From Eledone cirrhosa (taxonomy: Eukaryota; Mollusca; Cephalopoda; Octopoda; Eledonidae): DNA of 64,000 nt. Shown piece by piece: positions 38,297-48,315 of this stretch. Positions within the stretch are counted from its first letter, which is position 1, and each line of letters opens with the position of its first letter. The notes beneath the pieces are model-generated. The model was not told the origin of the DNA and ran no database searches. It saw only the letters and a program-made list of their open reading frames with translations. The position numbers and the translations under genes are program-made. The stretch is taken from the NCBI GenBank assembly GCA_964016885.1, contig OZ024740.1, positions 197,576,582 through 197,640,581 on the forward strand, written 5' to 3'.

Positions 38297-39470
38297 TCAG
38301 ACATTCAGGACGTATCGGAGGGTTCTTGCTGTTCCCAGCAAGCATGCCTTTTGAAGTGTTCCAAAAAGCGGTGCTGGACTAATCTTCTTTAACCATCCTT
38401 GGAAACTCTTTGAGATAGTACCTAGTGCGCCTATGACAATCGGGACGACCTTGAAATCCTGGTATCGGTTAATTTTTTCCCTCTCCTTTTCTTGCACTCT
38501 CGTTTCAAATGGGCAGGCTACATCTACAATCAGGCACGATCTTTTTTCCTTGACCCACCAGGTCAGGTCTATTGTGTTCTAATTTCTTGTCTGTCTGTAT
38601 TCTAAAATCCCACAGCACCTTCACCTGATCGTTTTCTATCACTGACTCTGGCTTATGCTCATACCACTTCTCAGAATGTGGTAAATTGTTTACTTTGCAC
38701 AGGTGCCAGTGGATCATCCTGCCCATCACATCATGTCTCCAGCCTTTATAGTGAGTCTGGGCTAGGTGTTTACACTCGGATACAATGTGAGCCACAGTCT
38801 CCTCTCTCTCTCCACAGATCCTACACAGTGATATGGTGTTTCAGTCACTTCGTTTTGAGGGCCTGCTCTTGCGCAGCCATTAGCATTCCTTCTGTAGCCT
38901 TTTTAAGGTTTCCTCTTTTTAACCAGTTCCATGTCTGTGGATATCTAAATTCAGTTTTCCTAAAGAAGGTACTATGAAGGGATTTTTGATGAAGGTTGCT
39001 CTTCCTCCCTGCTGTTATTTCCTCCTTGGACATCCCTGGTCTATTGTCCTCTCCTTCAGTACAATTTTGAGCCTTGGCTCCCTACTGTATTTGTGCAGGT
39101 TGGTTTTCTCCATCTGAACACAGTCATCTATGCTGATAAGACCTCTTCCACTTTCAGATCTCTTTAAGTAGAGTCTATCGACATCACTCCTCTTGTGGAA
39201 CATGTTGTAGATAGTCAATAGCTTCCCAGTCTTTCTATCCATTTCTTTTTGTTCAGCAACATTCCATTTCAGAATCCCCGCACTGTACCTAATAATAGAC
39301 ACAGCTTGAGAATTCACTGCACTTATGACATTCCTACTATTTAGATGTGATTTTAATACGCTCCTTACTATCCTTATGTACTCAGATCTTATCAATTCCT
39401 TCATTTTTTTGTCCTTGATATCATCTGCCTCCAGAACACCTAAATATTTTTACCCTTCTTCAGTGTCAAT
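38297..39470 (-). pseudogene. C-terminal part of the R2/R4-like LINE: thumb, zinc knuckle, restriction-like endonuclease
   Basis: In order: KYLGVLEADDIKDKKMKELI, then IIRYSAGILKWNVAEQKEMD and RKTGKLLTIYNMFHKRSDVD, then RSESGRGLISIDDCVQ. After several stops comes the knuckle CRICGEREETVAHIVSEC (CX2CX8HX4C, plus-strand 38,779-38,832). Then IHWHLCK, WYEHKPESVIENDQVKVLWD, TDKKLEHNRPDLV, a stop, EKEREKINRYQDFK, VPIVIGALGTISKSFQGWLK and CLLGTARTLRYVLNV. RPD, the following acidic position and the Lys region correspond to the nuclease core of this LINE group. The damage is stops and shifts; the order is fully preserved. Confidence 0.82.
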
Positions 39471-39517
39471 TTCCTTTATCATCTCACCTGTTGTAACCTG
39501 GATTCCGTTGCTTCTGC

Positions 39518-40590
39518 TCAATTTACCCCTTTCATCACTAGGACTCTACACTTATTAATACCAAATTCCATACATATATCATTGCTGAAAACACGGAGAG
39601 TGTCAACAAGTACATCCAATTCCTTCTCACTCTTCCCAAAGAGTTTAAGATCGTCCATGAAGAGGAGGTGGTTGATGGTAAGATCTCCTTTTCTCAACTT
39701 GTATCCTGCTCTCATTTTTCGCAATATAATGGTCAGGGGTATCAGGGCAAGGACAAACAGCAGAGGGGACAAACTATCTCCCTTGAAGATACCTCTCCTG
39801 ATCTTCACGCCTATCAGGGATTCTCCACCCGATGTTAACTCTGTTTTCCAGGACTTCATACTTTTGCTCAACAACTGTCTGATGTTATCTGCCACCTTGA
39901 AGATCTCTAGGCTTTTGGTGATCCAAGAATGAGGTACCATGTCGAATGCCTTTTTGTAATCTATCCATCCCATGGCAAGACCAGTGTGTCTCCTCTTGCA
40001 ATTCCTCATTACCATCTTATCAATAAGTAACAGTTTCCACATGACAGACAGACATGTGATAGGTCTATAGTTGGTAACATCATTACCCTTGATTCGGTCT
40101 TTCATTACCAGAACTGTGGTACCTTTTGTCAACCACTCTGGTACCTCACCCGACATCAAGCAGTCATTGAACATGGTTGTCAGTTTCAGGTGGAGAGATG
40201 TTCTATTTTAAATCCAATACCCCTGCACACCATCTGGGCCTGGTGATTTCCAGTTGGTTAGTTTATTGGCCTGCCCTTTAAGAGTTTCAACTGTGATACC
40301 CAAATCAGTTTGTTGGTGTGCTTGTTCATTAATCCCCCTTTGTACTGTCTCAATCCACACTGCCTGATCATTATGTTCAAAATCCTGCTCCCATATTCCT
40401 CTCCGGAATGTCTTAGTCTGTTCCGCCCCAGGGATCAAGTCGTTGCCTCTTTCTTTCCCTTCAAGCTGTCCAAACAACATCTTCTGGCTGTTGTCAAACA
40501 TGCGGTTCTGTCTATACTGACTGACTCTGTTCTCATAACGCCTAATCTTTGCACTTTTTGCTACAATGCGTTGCTTCAGTTCCTCTATGA
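39518..40590 (-). pseudogene. Reverse transcriptase region of the R2/R4-like LINE
   Basis: It begins in the frame beyond the poly-C break: IRRYENRVSQYRQNRMFDNS, GKERGNDLIPGAEQTKTFRR and NWKSPGPDGVQGYWI, followed by a stop at 40,208. It resumes with EVPEWLTKGTTVLVMKD and NDVTNYRPITCLSVMWKL, immediately joined to LLIDKMVMRNCKRRHTGLAM. The family normally has roughly 40 residues between those two pieces, so I infer a deletion. Motif A is WIDYKKAFDMVPHSWI, motif B GIFKGDSLSPLLFVLALIPL, and the catalytic box HLLFMDDLKLFGKSEKELD. It ends at VLVMKGVN and a stop (39,518). The catalytic Asp residues survive but the ORF is broken. Confidence 0.85.
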
Positions 40591-40596
40591 TAATAT

Positions 40597-41544
40597 TTAG
40601 CCCCCCCCCCCCGTATTAGTTTTGTACTTTATTTCCAATCTATTTTTAGTGTCTATGTTTTGTAATGTCCCATTCAGTAGGGACTCAAGCTTTCCAATGT
40701 CTTTTCTCATTTCCTTGATTTGACTATTCAGTCGTTTCTTCCACCAAGGTTCTGATCTTTCTTGTTTGTTGTTTCCTCTCGTTTTTATGCCAAGTAATTT
40801 CCTCACCGCATTTTCTGTTGCTTTGAGGATATTGTTGCACTGGTGAAGGTTACTCGCCTCAAGGTATGGGATGACTTTGTTTACCTTAGCTGTTGTTTCT
40901 TTTAATTTTTTCCTGTCTACAAATCTTAGGTTCATAGGTTTTCCGCTATCATTGTTCATTTCATCTACCACTAAGTTCAGGATATCAAACAAATCTTGTC
41001 CTAGCCCGTCAGCATTCATTTCCTCAATGGCCATATCTTTGTTCCAGATGTTATTTATTTCAGCATTCAGATCATTGTCTGCTTCGGATGCTTCGTCGGG
41101 TCTTTCAACCTCTTCACCTTCATTTCCCACTGGCTCGTTTGCCTGGCATACTCCACTCTCCATTTCCAACTTAATCTCTCTGTTCAGTTCCTCCAGTTCC
41201 AACTCGCTTATCCATCCATTAGTTCTTATTACCCGAGCCTGCCCGGCCAATTTTTGTTCATCTAATTTAAATAGACCAATCTCGTTCCAGATGTTATGCA
41301 TCCGTTTCCTATAGCCTTTTCCCACGAGGTTACTCTTCAGGTAACATTCCATGACAGTTCTATTCAATTCTTTCGTCCAGTTGGTTCTTGTCCCTTTCCT
41401 TCTTCTTCTTCCTCCAACACGATCAGTATTTGGATGACAGCCAGGTCCCTGCTGCTGGGTCAGGGAGCACTTGCTGGGTGAGAGTCTTTCACATGACGTT
41501 CCAGTCTCCCCTTCACCGTTATTCGAACTGTTTAGGTTCGACAT
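40597..41544 (-). pseudogene. N-terminal part of R2/R4-like LINE protein (Myb-like domain)
   Basis: The frame has 315 codons from ATG 41,544. After a low-complexity start comes a basic stretch GGRRRRKGTRTNWTKELNRT and a helical segment VMECYLKS, GYRKRMHNIWNEIG, then QARVIRTNGWISELELEEL. The spaced Trp residues suggest the Myb-like DNA-binding unit found at the N-terminus of R2-group LINE proteins. An acidic linker and a basic helix EPWWKKRLNSQIKEMRKDIG follow. The frame ends in Gly codons at a run of C on the plus strand (40,602-40,613). The next frame (EELKQRIVAKSAKIRRY) continues the family sequence, so homopolymer slippage, biological or a sequencing error, caused the break. Confidence 0.8.
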
Positions 41545-41587
41545 TTAAACACTCATATCGAGGATTGGTGAATGTATGGTTACATAA

Positions 41588-41655
41588 CCACCGGTGATTT
41601 CATCACCCCCAGTGATTTCATCACCCCCAGTGATTTCATCACCCCCGGTGATTTT
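41588..41655 (-). repeat. 17-18-bp tandem repeat just 5' of the R2/R4-like ORF
   Basis: Four units of ATCACTGGGGGTGATGAA (minus) lie about 45-110 bp upstream of the ATG at 41,544. Each unit contains a small inverted repeat (ATCAC...GTGAT). It may be part of the LINE 5' leader. Confidence 0.85.
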
Positions 41656-41959
41656 ACGCTGTAGACGAACATAAATAAATAAACAAACAAATAGATAAAA
41701 ACTTAAAAAATAAAAATAAACATGTTTCATTGTAATGTTTGAATGTCTGACTTAGTTTTTTTTTTTTTTTCCTTTTTGTTTTGCAAGGCCAGTAACATCG
41801 GTTACTAGTGTTGTTGTTGCTGCTGCTGCTATTTTTGATTTTAGCTACGAGGGAAGTAGGGGTTGTTGCGTTCAAAACTTTTGAAATTTGTTTTTCTTTT
41901 GTTGTTGCATTTGTTTTTGTCTGTGTTCTGTTCTGTAATTTTCCGACTTGTTGCTTATC

Positions 41960-42058
41960 ATTATTATTATTATATTATATAACTAAAGTACCAGTAATGC
42001 ACTGGATAATTGCTGGCCTTGTGCCTAAAGTAGAAACAATTATTATTATTATATTATA
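41960..42058 (+). mobile_element. 5'-truncated SINE with 20-bp target-site duplication
   Basis: A 70-bp SINE tail (AAAGTACCAGTAATGC through GCTGGCCTTGTGCC and AGTAGAAACA) is flanked by identical ATTATTATTATTATATTATA at 41,960-41,979 and 42,039-42,058. The upstream 41,661-41,959 has a poly-T run (41,757-41,771) and nothing else recognised. Confidence 0.85.
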
Positions 42059-42650
42059 GTTTAGATTTGACATCGTTTAAACTAAACATTTTGAGAGAGT
42101 TTAGAGATACAACAATAATTATTTTGGTGTTGTTGTTGTTAGCTGTTTGATCGGGTCACTAAACAGTCTATTTATATCTTTTTATATCTTTTGGTGACTT
42201 CCTCGCTTCTAGTCATGTGTCGTGGTACTCTTACCATCCCTCTCTTAACAGGAGGTAGTGGGGGTATAGTGGTGGTAGCGATGATGCAGTGGTGACGGTG
42301 GTGATGGGATAGTAATACTGTAGTGATGGTGTTGTTATAGCTGTATCTAGCTAAATTTTTTGTGGCAGTGGTGGCGGCGGCGGTGGTGAAATTATTTTGC
42401 TGTTGTTTTCTTCCATTTGTAACCATTTTCTTTTTTGACTATAATATTTATGCTACAAAATTAACTATTAAATATTGGAGCCCTATGCCATAAGGTTATG
42501 CGTTGTCACTTCCTGAGAGTTGAAACTGGTATCTTATGTCCCATTTGTAATAAGAATTATTCTATCACAATTGTTTTAAATATGTAAAAAATCAAAAACT
42601 TACGGGACCGATTCTATAACACTCTATCCACCATATGCGTATCTTCCCTA
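42059..42650. other. Unassigned stretch, partly (GTG)-rich
   Basis: 42,255-42,390 is rich in GTGGTGG and GATG trinucleotides, loosely like the big satellite in composition but not in monomer order. No gene is recognised. Confidence 0.55.
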
Positions 42651-42658
42651 TTATTCAT

Positions 42659-42794
42659 TCTTCTTCTTCTTCTTCTTCTTCTTCTTCTTCTTCTTCTTCT
42701 TCTTCTTCTTCTTCTTCTTCTTCTTCTTCTTCTTCTTCTTCTTCTTCTTCTTCTTCTTCTTCTTCTTCTTCTTCTTCTTCTTCTTCTTCTTCTT

Positions 42795-42866
<72 letters not shown>
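42659..42866. repeat. (TTC)n followed by (TTA)n microsatellite
   Basis: About 55 TTC units change abruptly at 42,823 to about 14 TTA units, which abut a SINE. Confidence 0.99.
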
Positions 42867-42867
<1 letters not shown>

Positions 42868-43016
42868 GGGTCGGACACTATGCTTTGACGCATTCTGAGA
42901 TCAAATCGTGCCAAGGTTAACTTTGCCTTTCATCCTTACGGGGTCGATAAAATAAAGTACCAGTAATGTATTGGCTAATTGATGGCCTGGTGCCAAAAGT
43001 AGAAACAATTATTATT
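42868..43016 (+). mobile_element. tRNA-derived cephalopod SINE, lacking the first ~20 bp
   Basis: It runs from GGTCGGACACTATGCTTTG through TTAACTTTGCCTTTCATCC to GAAACAATTATTATT. The (TTA)n tract directly to its left and the (ATT)n tail suggest insertion at an ATT repeat. 43,020-43,207 is unassigned. Confidence 0.85.
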
Positions 43017-43207
43017 ATTATTACCACTGTTAGTATTATTACAGATATTGTTTTGCGACATGAAATTGTTCCTGCTGTTCCTATTATGATTCCTCCTACT
43101 GTTGCTATTACGCTATTATGGTTCCTTTCATGTTTATTAGTTCTACTATTAATGCTGGAGCTAGTCTCCATAATATTAGTATTGTTGACGTTATTGTTAT
43201 TACTATC

Positions 43208-43421
43208 ATTATTATCCTGTTTTGCGGTGAATTGGCAGTATCGGTAGAGGGTTGGACGCCATGCTTTCTAGCATAGTTACGTCCCTTTACAGTCTGAGTT
43301 CAAATCCTGCCGAGGGTAACTTTGCCTTTCATCCTTACGGGGTCGATAAAATAAAGTACCAGCAATGTACTGGGTAATTGCTGGTCTTGTGTCTAAAGTA
43401 GAAACAATTATTATCCTGTTT
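43208..43421 (+). mobile_element. tRNA-derived cephalopod SINE with 15-bp target-site duplication
   Basis: A full-length SINE with head TTGGCAGTATCGGTAGAGGG and B-box-like GAGTTCAAATCCTG is flanked by perfect ATTATTATCCTGTTT at 43,208-43,222 and 43,407-43,421. The right duplicate overlaps the SINE's own ATT tail. Confidence 0.92.
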
Positions 43422-43423
43422 AC

Positions 43424-44040
43424 TTGTCAGCATATGCGGACGATGTCACCGTAGTGGTGTCGAACGCCAAACACATCGAGGCGATCGGCACTACACTAAA
43501 AGAATACGAAGCGGCGGTGACAGGAGCAATGATCAACCAGGAAAAGTCGGTGGACCTGCAGCTCGACAGCTGGAGAGGCAGGTCCATGCCGTCCAACAGC
43601 GACGTCGGGCGCTGGAAGGACGGACCGGTTAAATTGCTAGGGGTCTGGTTCGGTCCGGACCTCCAGACGGACAAAATATGGGACGACGTGACGAGCAGGG
43701 TGGCTTCTCTCACCCAGAAATGGGCAGCTATCCCTGAAAGGTCGAGCGGAGGTGGCGAATGCGTACATCGCGTCCGTCATCTACTACCGCCTGACCGTCG
43801 TACCTTGTCCTAAGCATCGCCTGACTGCGCTGGAGCGTTTGCTCTTTCGCTTTTTGTGGAAGGGACGCGCTCCGATGATCAGGCGATCCATCTGGTGTCA
43901 ACACCCGCTACGTGGAGGGCTGGGCATGCCGTGGCTGATGATGCGCAGACACGCTCTCAGGCTACGACATCTCCACCTCTTCCTCGACGGTGATCAGGTG
44001 TGGTCGCCGTTTGCTAGACGCGTCTTTCCCCAGCTCGTTA
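43424..44040 (+). pseudogene. Tx1-like LINE ORF2 fragment (copy 3)
   Basis: It starts inside RT motif C (LSAYADDVTVVVSNAKHIE), so it has lost everything upstream. It continues through KLLGVWFGPDLQ and LTQKWA. At about 43,726 eight bases present in copy 2 are missing, which shifts the frame. The original frame then resumes at ANAYIASVIYYRLTVVPCP and runs to RRVFPQLV, where it is cut at 44,040 by the opposite-strand RT fragment. The sequence is GC-richer than its surroundings, as in the other copies. Confidence 0.88.
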
Positions 44041-44888
44041 AGTGTAGAGTTGGGGTGGTTAGAGGATTTGTTAATGTAAGATAGAACCTCGCCTGGCTTG
44101 TGGTACGGTCTATAAAGGCCAGTATCTAATTCTAATGTTACATCTAGAAAGTTAACTATCTTATGGTCTATTGTAACTGAGAGGCCGTACGCTTTAAATA
44201 ATTTATGGATATACTTATTGAGGTTTTCTATTCTACGGGGGTCGTAATTCCTTACAGTAAACAGAGAGTCGTCTCTATATACACCTCCTTGTAGTGCGGG
44301 GATCTCTTCTCTGAGCTTATGTAGGAGGTATATTCCAACCAGGTCGGTTATCTGTGCAGAGTCACTCGACCCCATCGTGATATCGAAATTATCAGGAGGT
44401 TGGCTCAGGTGCAGTATGGGCCTTCGAAGTGAACGATGCTTCGTCTAGCTGCTAGTACTATGTCTATTTCATTTTTAGTTAAACTAGTATTGGACTTAGC
44501 TAAGATAAGGGCCTTGTTTAGTAGTATATGGGAGATAGGGGCGTGATTATTATCTATGTCGAATTGAATACATTTTAGTGAATTTTTATCTCGTATATTT
44601 GTGAACCATTTGATGACCTGATCCGTATTATTCCAAATTAAAATCTTAGCCTTATTTTTAAGCACAGGTATTATTCTATCTAGGATCACTTTGCTAATTC
44701 TACCTATATGTGAGGTGGCGGAGCATATAAATCTAACAGAGGGGTTTTCATTGAAGTTACATTTGTGATCCTTAAGAGAGAATTTCGGTGTCATAGGTTT
44801 GTAAGGGTTTGTGTATTTGTAGAGTGCTTCAAACCTGTTATAAACATAACTCTGTTGAATATTCATCAACAAAGCATATAACTCATTG
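44041..44888 (-). pseudogene. Reverse transcriptase fragment with YRDD box (Penelope-like?)
   Basis: On the minus strand: YKPMTPKFSLKDHKCNFNEN, SVRFICSATSHIGRISKVIL, WNNTDQVIKWFTNIRDKN, and QFDIDNNHAPISHILLNKAL, where the usual second catalytic-block residues are altered. VLAARRSIVHFEG follows, then a frameshift near 44,390. It resumes with FDITMGSSDSAQITDLVGIY, GGVYRDDSLFTVRNYD, IVNFLDVTLELDTGLYRPYH and SYINKSSNHPN, and ends abruptly at the Tx1-like junction. I recognise this RT family from many marine invertebrates and associate it with Penelope-like elements, but no GIY-YIG domain is left to confirm that. Its 5' side abuts (TA)n (44,889-44,914). Confidence 0.75.
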
Positions 44889-44890
44889 TT

Positions 44891-44921
<31 letters not shown>

Positions 44922-45091
44922 ACCCACACCCCAAATAACTTCTCATTCACTACCAGAAAGGGACACAGCAGTCAACCTGTTGTTGCTACCTAGATGAAAA
45001 CTGCTATGAAATCCCACAATGAATTTTATACTTGAATTTTCAAGTCTCAAATTTTAACTCTTCGTATTATTAATTTTTCTTAATATTAATC

Positions 45092-45144
45092 AACATTTGA
45101 AAAGATGGCTTTTGCAGACCCATCGAAACCGGTCATTTTTTATA
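45092..45144 (+). ncRNA. Hammerhead-ribozyme-like remnant
   Basis: The order is CAACAT, TTGAAAA, hairpin GATGG-CTTTTGCAGAC-CCATC, GAAA, CCGGTC, ATTTTTT. Compared with the hammerhead core it has CUGANGA changed to UUGAAAA (C3 to U, G8 to A), an intact GAAA, a 5-bp helix II closed by the preferred G-C pair, a short self-complementary stem III (ACC/GGU) and a canonical GUC cleavage triplet. It shares both core changes with the copy at 28,984-29,028, but helix II differs by a compensated pair (GATGG/CCATC against GATGA/TCATC). It lies about 200 bp 5' of the YRDD RT fragment, on the opposite strand. Confidence 0.55.
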
Positions 45145-45275
45145 CCCTTTATTATTTCCTTACCTTATAAAATTATGTTTTTTCACAAAAAAGTATTCTG
45201 TCTCTTATATATTCCATGTGCCATTACCAACCTCAATTTTCTCTATAACCTTCGTTTTGTGTAGAAAATTACACT

Positions 45276-45282
<7 letters not shown>

Positions 45283-45333
<51 letters not shown>

Positions 45334-45514
45334 AAAGTTTATATGGTTCGTTGATTATTCAACGAATTCATTTTTGCAACAGATTAGAAGCACTCGGCAG
45401 GAATTTATCTGGAGTAACCTTAATATTCAAAATATTAATAAATGAGAAATACTTTCACATAACCAAAGTATATATACTTTGGTTATCTGAAAGTATTTCT
45501 CATTTATTAATATT

Positions 45515-45570
<56 letters not shown>
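45283..45570. repeat. (TA)n tracts flanking a 51-bp-arm palindrome
   Basis: (TA)n occupies about 45,283-45,330 and 45,521-45,570. Between them 45,423-45,473 and 45,474-45,524 are inverted copies with one mismatch and no loop, centred on GTATATATAC. Confidence 0.95.
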
Positions 45571-45572
<2 letters not shown>

Positions 45573-46950
45573 AGGTATGTTTTTGCTATGAAGCAAATAA
45601 CCACAACACACGAGTTATCACTATAAAATAGGTGTGAATAAATCAATAGATAGTTTATGACGTGCGTAGGAGTTTGAAATTTTAAAGTAAGTTTTTGATA
45701 ACCGAGCAACGAACTACGGCAGACGAATTATCATTATAAAATAGTTGTAAATAACACCTTTAGGCAGTAAAATGTTATACCCCCGATATATTCCCAATTA
45801 TTTTGTAGTGATAGTTCATACGTAATGGTTCTTTGCGCAATAGCAATGTCATATTTTGAAATTTCAAAAGACAGACGTGAGTAAAACAAGAAATCAGTGA
45901 AAAGAGGAGAGAAAGTAAGTGTTATTGTTAGTCAAGCACCATGGAAATATATATCTAGTAGGTGGCGCTGTGATCAAATCTCCTTTTGGTGTCGATAAAA
46001 TTTCAAGTACTTTAATCTAAGTTTCTTATACAAGAGATGATAGCTGAGAATCTCGAATGAAGATTAGTAAGGAATTGTAGTAGTAGTTGTTGTCTAGCTC
46101 CATATCAGACTTGATCCAGTAGCCATAATCCAAAATGATATATACGTGACTAACCTCTTTTATTACCCGTGTATAACGTTTTTCTTCCACACTTCCATTC
46201 TCAAAAGGCATGGTTATGGGTACTGTTCCTCTTTCTCCTCTGATTCTCTCATTTTAACCCTTACGTTACCATATTTCTAATGAAATGCACTGCCTATATA
46301 TTTCAATTCATTTTGAAAGAATTTAGTCAAATAGCTAACGCTTTTATGATTAAACTGATGTTCGGGACATAAGAAAGTCCTTACATAAACCTATGACGAA
46401 AGCTTTTAAGATGAGTATGAACACTTTAAAAGAGGCAGGTTTTGTATCTTAAAAGCAATTCGGTTTCAGGTGAGTTGGTGTCAAAAGGGTAATAAATGAA
46501 AACAAACAGGGCATTTCTGGGTCATCGAAACATTCAACTATGTTGATTTAAACAATTTAAGCTGGAATGGAACGGTATGAATCTCCGCTTGTTTCGACAT
46601 TGAGCATTTGGTTGATCAATCAACTGAACCTCTAGCAACAGAAGAAGCAATAAAAAACTCAGTAACTTCTCAGGATAGACAGGCGTCATGAAATTTGAAG
46701 TAGAAAAACCCGCATGAAAGCGAGCTGTCAGTTTTTAAGATGAGGCAGGTGTACATTGCTGCCGTATGGTACTATCACAATAAAATTTATCAAACGTCTT
46801 ACCCACTTCATCAGTACTCCCACAATGCCATTTACGACATTCACAACATTTCAATAGATTTGTTGGTTGTTTTATTTTTGTGTACAGTATGTTATGATTA
46901 TTTTAAACACCCTTGAATATCTTTATGTGTAATATTTTGTTATTGGATTT
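45571..46950. other. AT-rich stretch, nothing recognised
   Basis: Only short ORFs without family signatures and no identifiable repeat. A weak phrase near 46,600-46,780 has no assignable similarity. Confidence 0.55.
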
Positions 46951-46954
46951 TTTC

Positions 46955-47088
46955 ATCACCATCATCATCGTCATTATCATTGTTTTCGCCGTCATCCTCA
47001 TTATTATCATCATCATTATAGTCGTCGTCGTCCTCCTCCTCCTCCTGCCCATCACCATCATCACCATCATCACCATCATCACCATCAC

Positions 47089-47127
<39 letters not shown>

Positions 47128-47245
47128 AATCGTCATTACCGTTGTCGTCCTCATCCTTGTCGTTGTTGTCCTCCACCTCATCCTTCTTCTCCTCAGGCCC
47201 ATCATCATCATCATCGTCGTTGACATCGTCATGATCACCATTATT
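46955..47245. repeat. (ATC)n/(GTC)n trinucleotide-rich tract
   Basis: Dense ATC, GTC and CTC triplets include an (ATC)12 core at 47,085-47,125. The open frames across it are a by-product of the triplets. Confidence 0.93.
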
Positions 47246-47265
47246 ATTGGCAGTATCGTTAGTGC

Positions 47266-47458
47266 GGTAGATTGGCAGTATCGGTAGAGGGTCGGACGCC
47301 ATGGTTTGCAGCATAGAGTTACGGGCCTTTACGATCTGAGTTCAAATCCCGCCGAGGTTAACTTTGCCTTTCATCCTTACGGAGTCGATAAAATAAAGTA
47401 CCAGTAATGTACTGGGATAATTGCTGGCCTTGTGCCTAAAGTAGAAACAATTATTATT
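47266..47458 (+). mobile_element. tRNA-derived cephalopod SINE, full length
   Basis: It has head GATTGGCAGTATCGGTAGAG, B-box GAGTTCAAATCCCGCC, body and tail GCTGGCCTTGTGCC with AACAATTATTATTG. A partial head copy (ATTGGCAGTATCGTTAG) lies just upstream at 47,247-47,263, suggesting a small duplication at the 5' junction. Confidence 0.92.
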
Positions 47459-47584
47459 GTTATCATTATCGTCTTCATCATCAGCACCGCCCTAACTTGA
47501 AGAACACTACAATTAATAACCGACGCACACAACACCGCCCCTATTTCAACCTATCTCACGGTTTCAATCCTCGATAGAAATGAG

Positions 47585-47940
47585 TGGCCTGCTCATTTAT
47601 GGATCTTCCGTCGGTTTCGACAAGGAGTATTCCGGCAGTTCGACCAACAGACCAGTTAATTTGTGAATATAACGTGCAAGTTGCTGAACATTTCACATAC
47701 ACTTGTACTCAACTTAATAACCAAGGAAATACAGCGTGGTACAATGCCGGCCTTTTGAATTACATGTAGAATTTATCTGACCAGCTTCAACACAGTTTCT
47801 TAATTTTATTTACAAAGCTTGGGTTAACCTAAGATATGAAAATTGCACTTGCCTAAGATTCCGCACGGTGGGATAGATCGAATTCAGGCCCGCATGATTG
47901 CGACGCAAACTTCTTAACCATTCAGCCACATCTGTGTCCA
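47585..47940 (-). mobile_element. Second cephalopod SINE family, degraded
   Basis: The segments GTGGCCTGCTCATTTATGG, CAAGGAGTATTCCGGCAGTT, TATAACGTGCAAGTTGCTGA and, at the right end, TTAACCATTCAGCCACATC match those at 59,793-60,108. The right end resembles a tRNA 3' half read in reverse, so the SINE head is at the right. Confidence 0.75.
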
Positions 47941-48315
47941 TAATGTGTGGCTTACATAAACAGTCATTCATTGTATATAGTTTCAGAACTATCACCAGCC
48001 GTTCTTAGTCAATCTAAATGCTTTACACTAACTAATTTAGTTTATCTTCTTCTAGAGTTCAAAGTTACTCAGTGGGTTCTCCTGTATACTCCCAGGATGT
48101 CACTGCCAGTACACTGGAGTAAGAAGACTCAAGCTTGGTCTTAATAATGAATATATTAATCTCTTATATAGTATTGAGTTTTCATTTTCGTGATTGCTAT
48201 TACTAAACACACACACATATATAACACACACAAGTATATATATGTATGTATGTATATATATTATAGGTGTGTGTGTGTGTGTTTGGTTGTGTTTGTATAT
48301 ATATATATATATATG
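47941..48315. other. Unassigned sequence ending in TA/TG microsatellite
   Basis: Nothing is recognised to 48,205. Short (CA)n, (TATG)n, (TG)n and (TA)n tracts run 48,207-48,315 and abut the 609-bp repeat. Confidence 0.6.

Larger units (their letters stand above)
38217..41660 (-). mobile_element. Broken R2/R4-type LINE with restriction-like endonuclease
   Basis: On the minus strand the modules run: 5' leader with short tandem repeats, a Myb-like N-terminal protein (ATG at 41,544), RT with an FMDD box, a zinc knuckle, and a restriction-like endonuclease. The 3' end is ACTCAAAGAACAATAATAATT at 38,217 region (20-base core ACTCAAAGAACAATAATAAT). It is a single ancestral ORF now cut by frameshifts and stops. 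A (TAA)-type 3' end is also typical of the R4/Dong group, so I lean towards that, without proof. Confidence 0.85.

Noticed and set aside
41805..42059. Hydrophobic Leu/Ile/Val ORF that resembles a membrane protein
   Set aside because: It is built from (GTT)n, (CTG)n and (ATT)n triplets and a SINE tail, with no conserved sequence.
46903..47314. Asp/Met-rich frames on the minus strand
   Set aside because: They are translations of the (ATC)n/(GTC)n tract.
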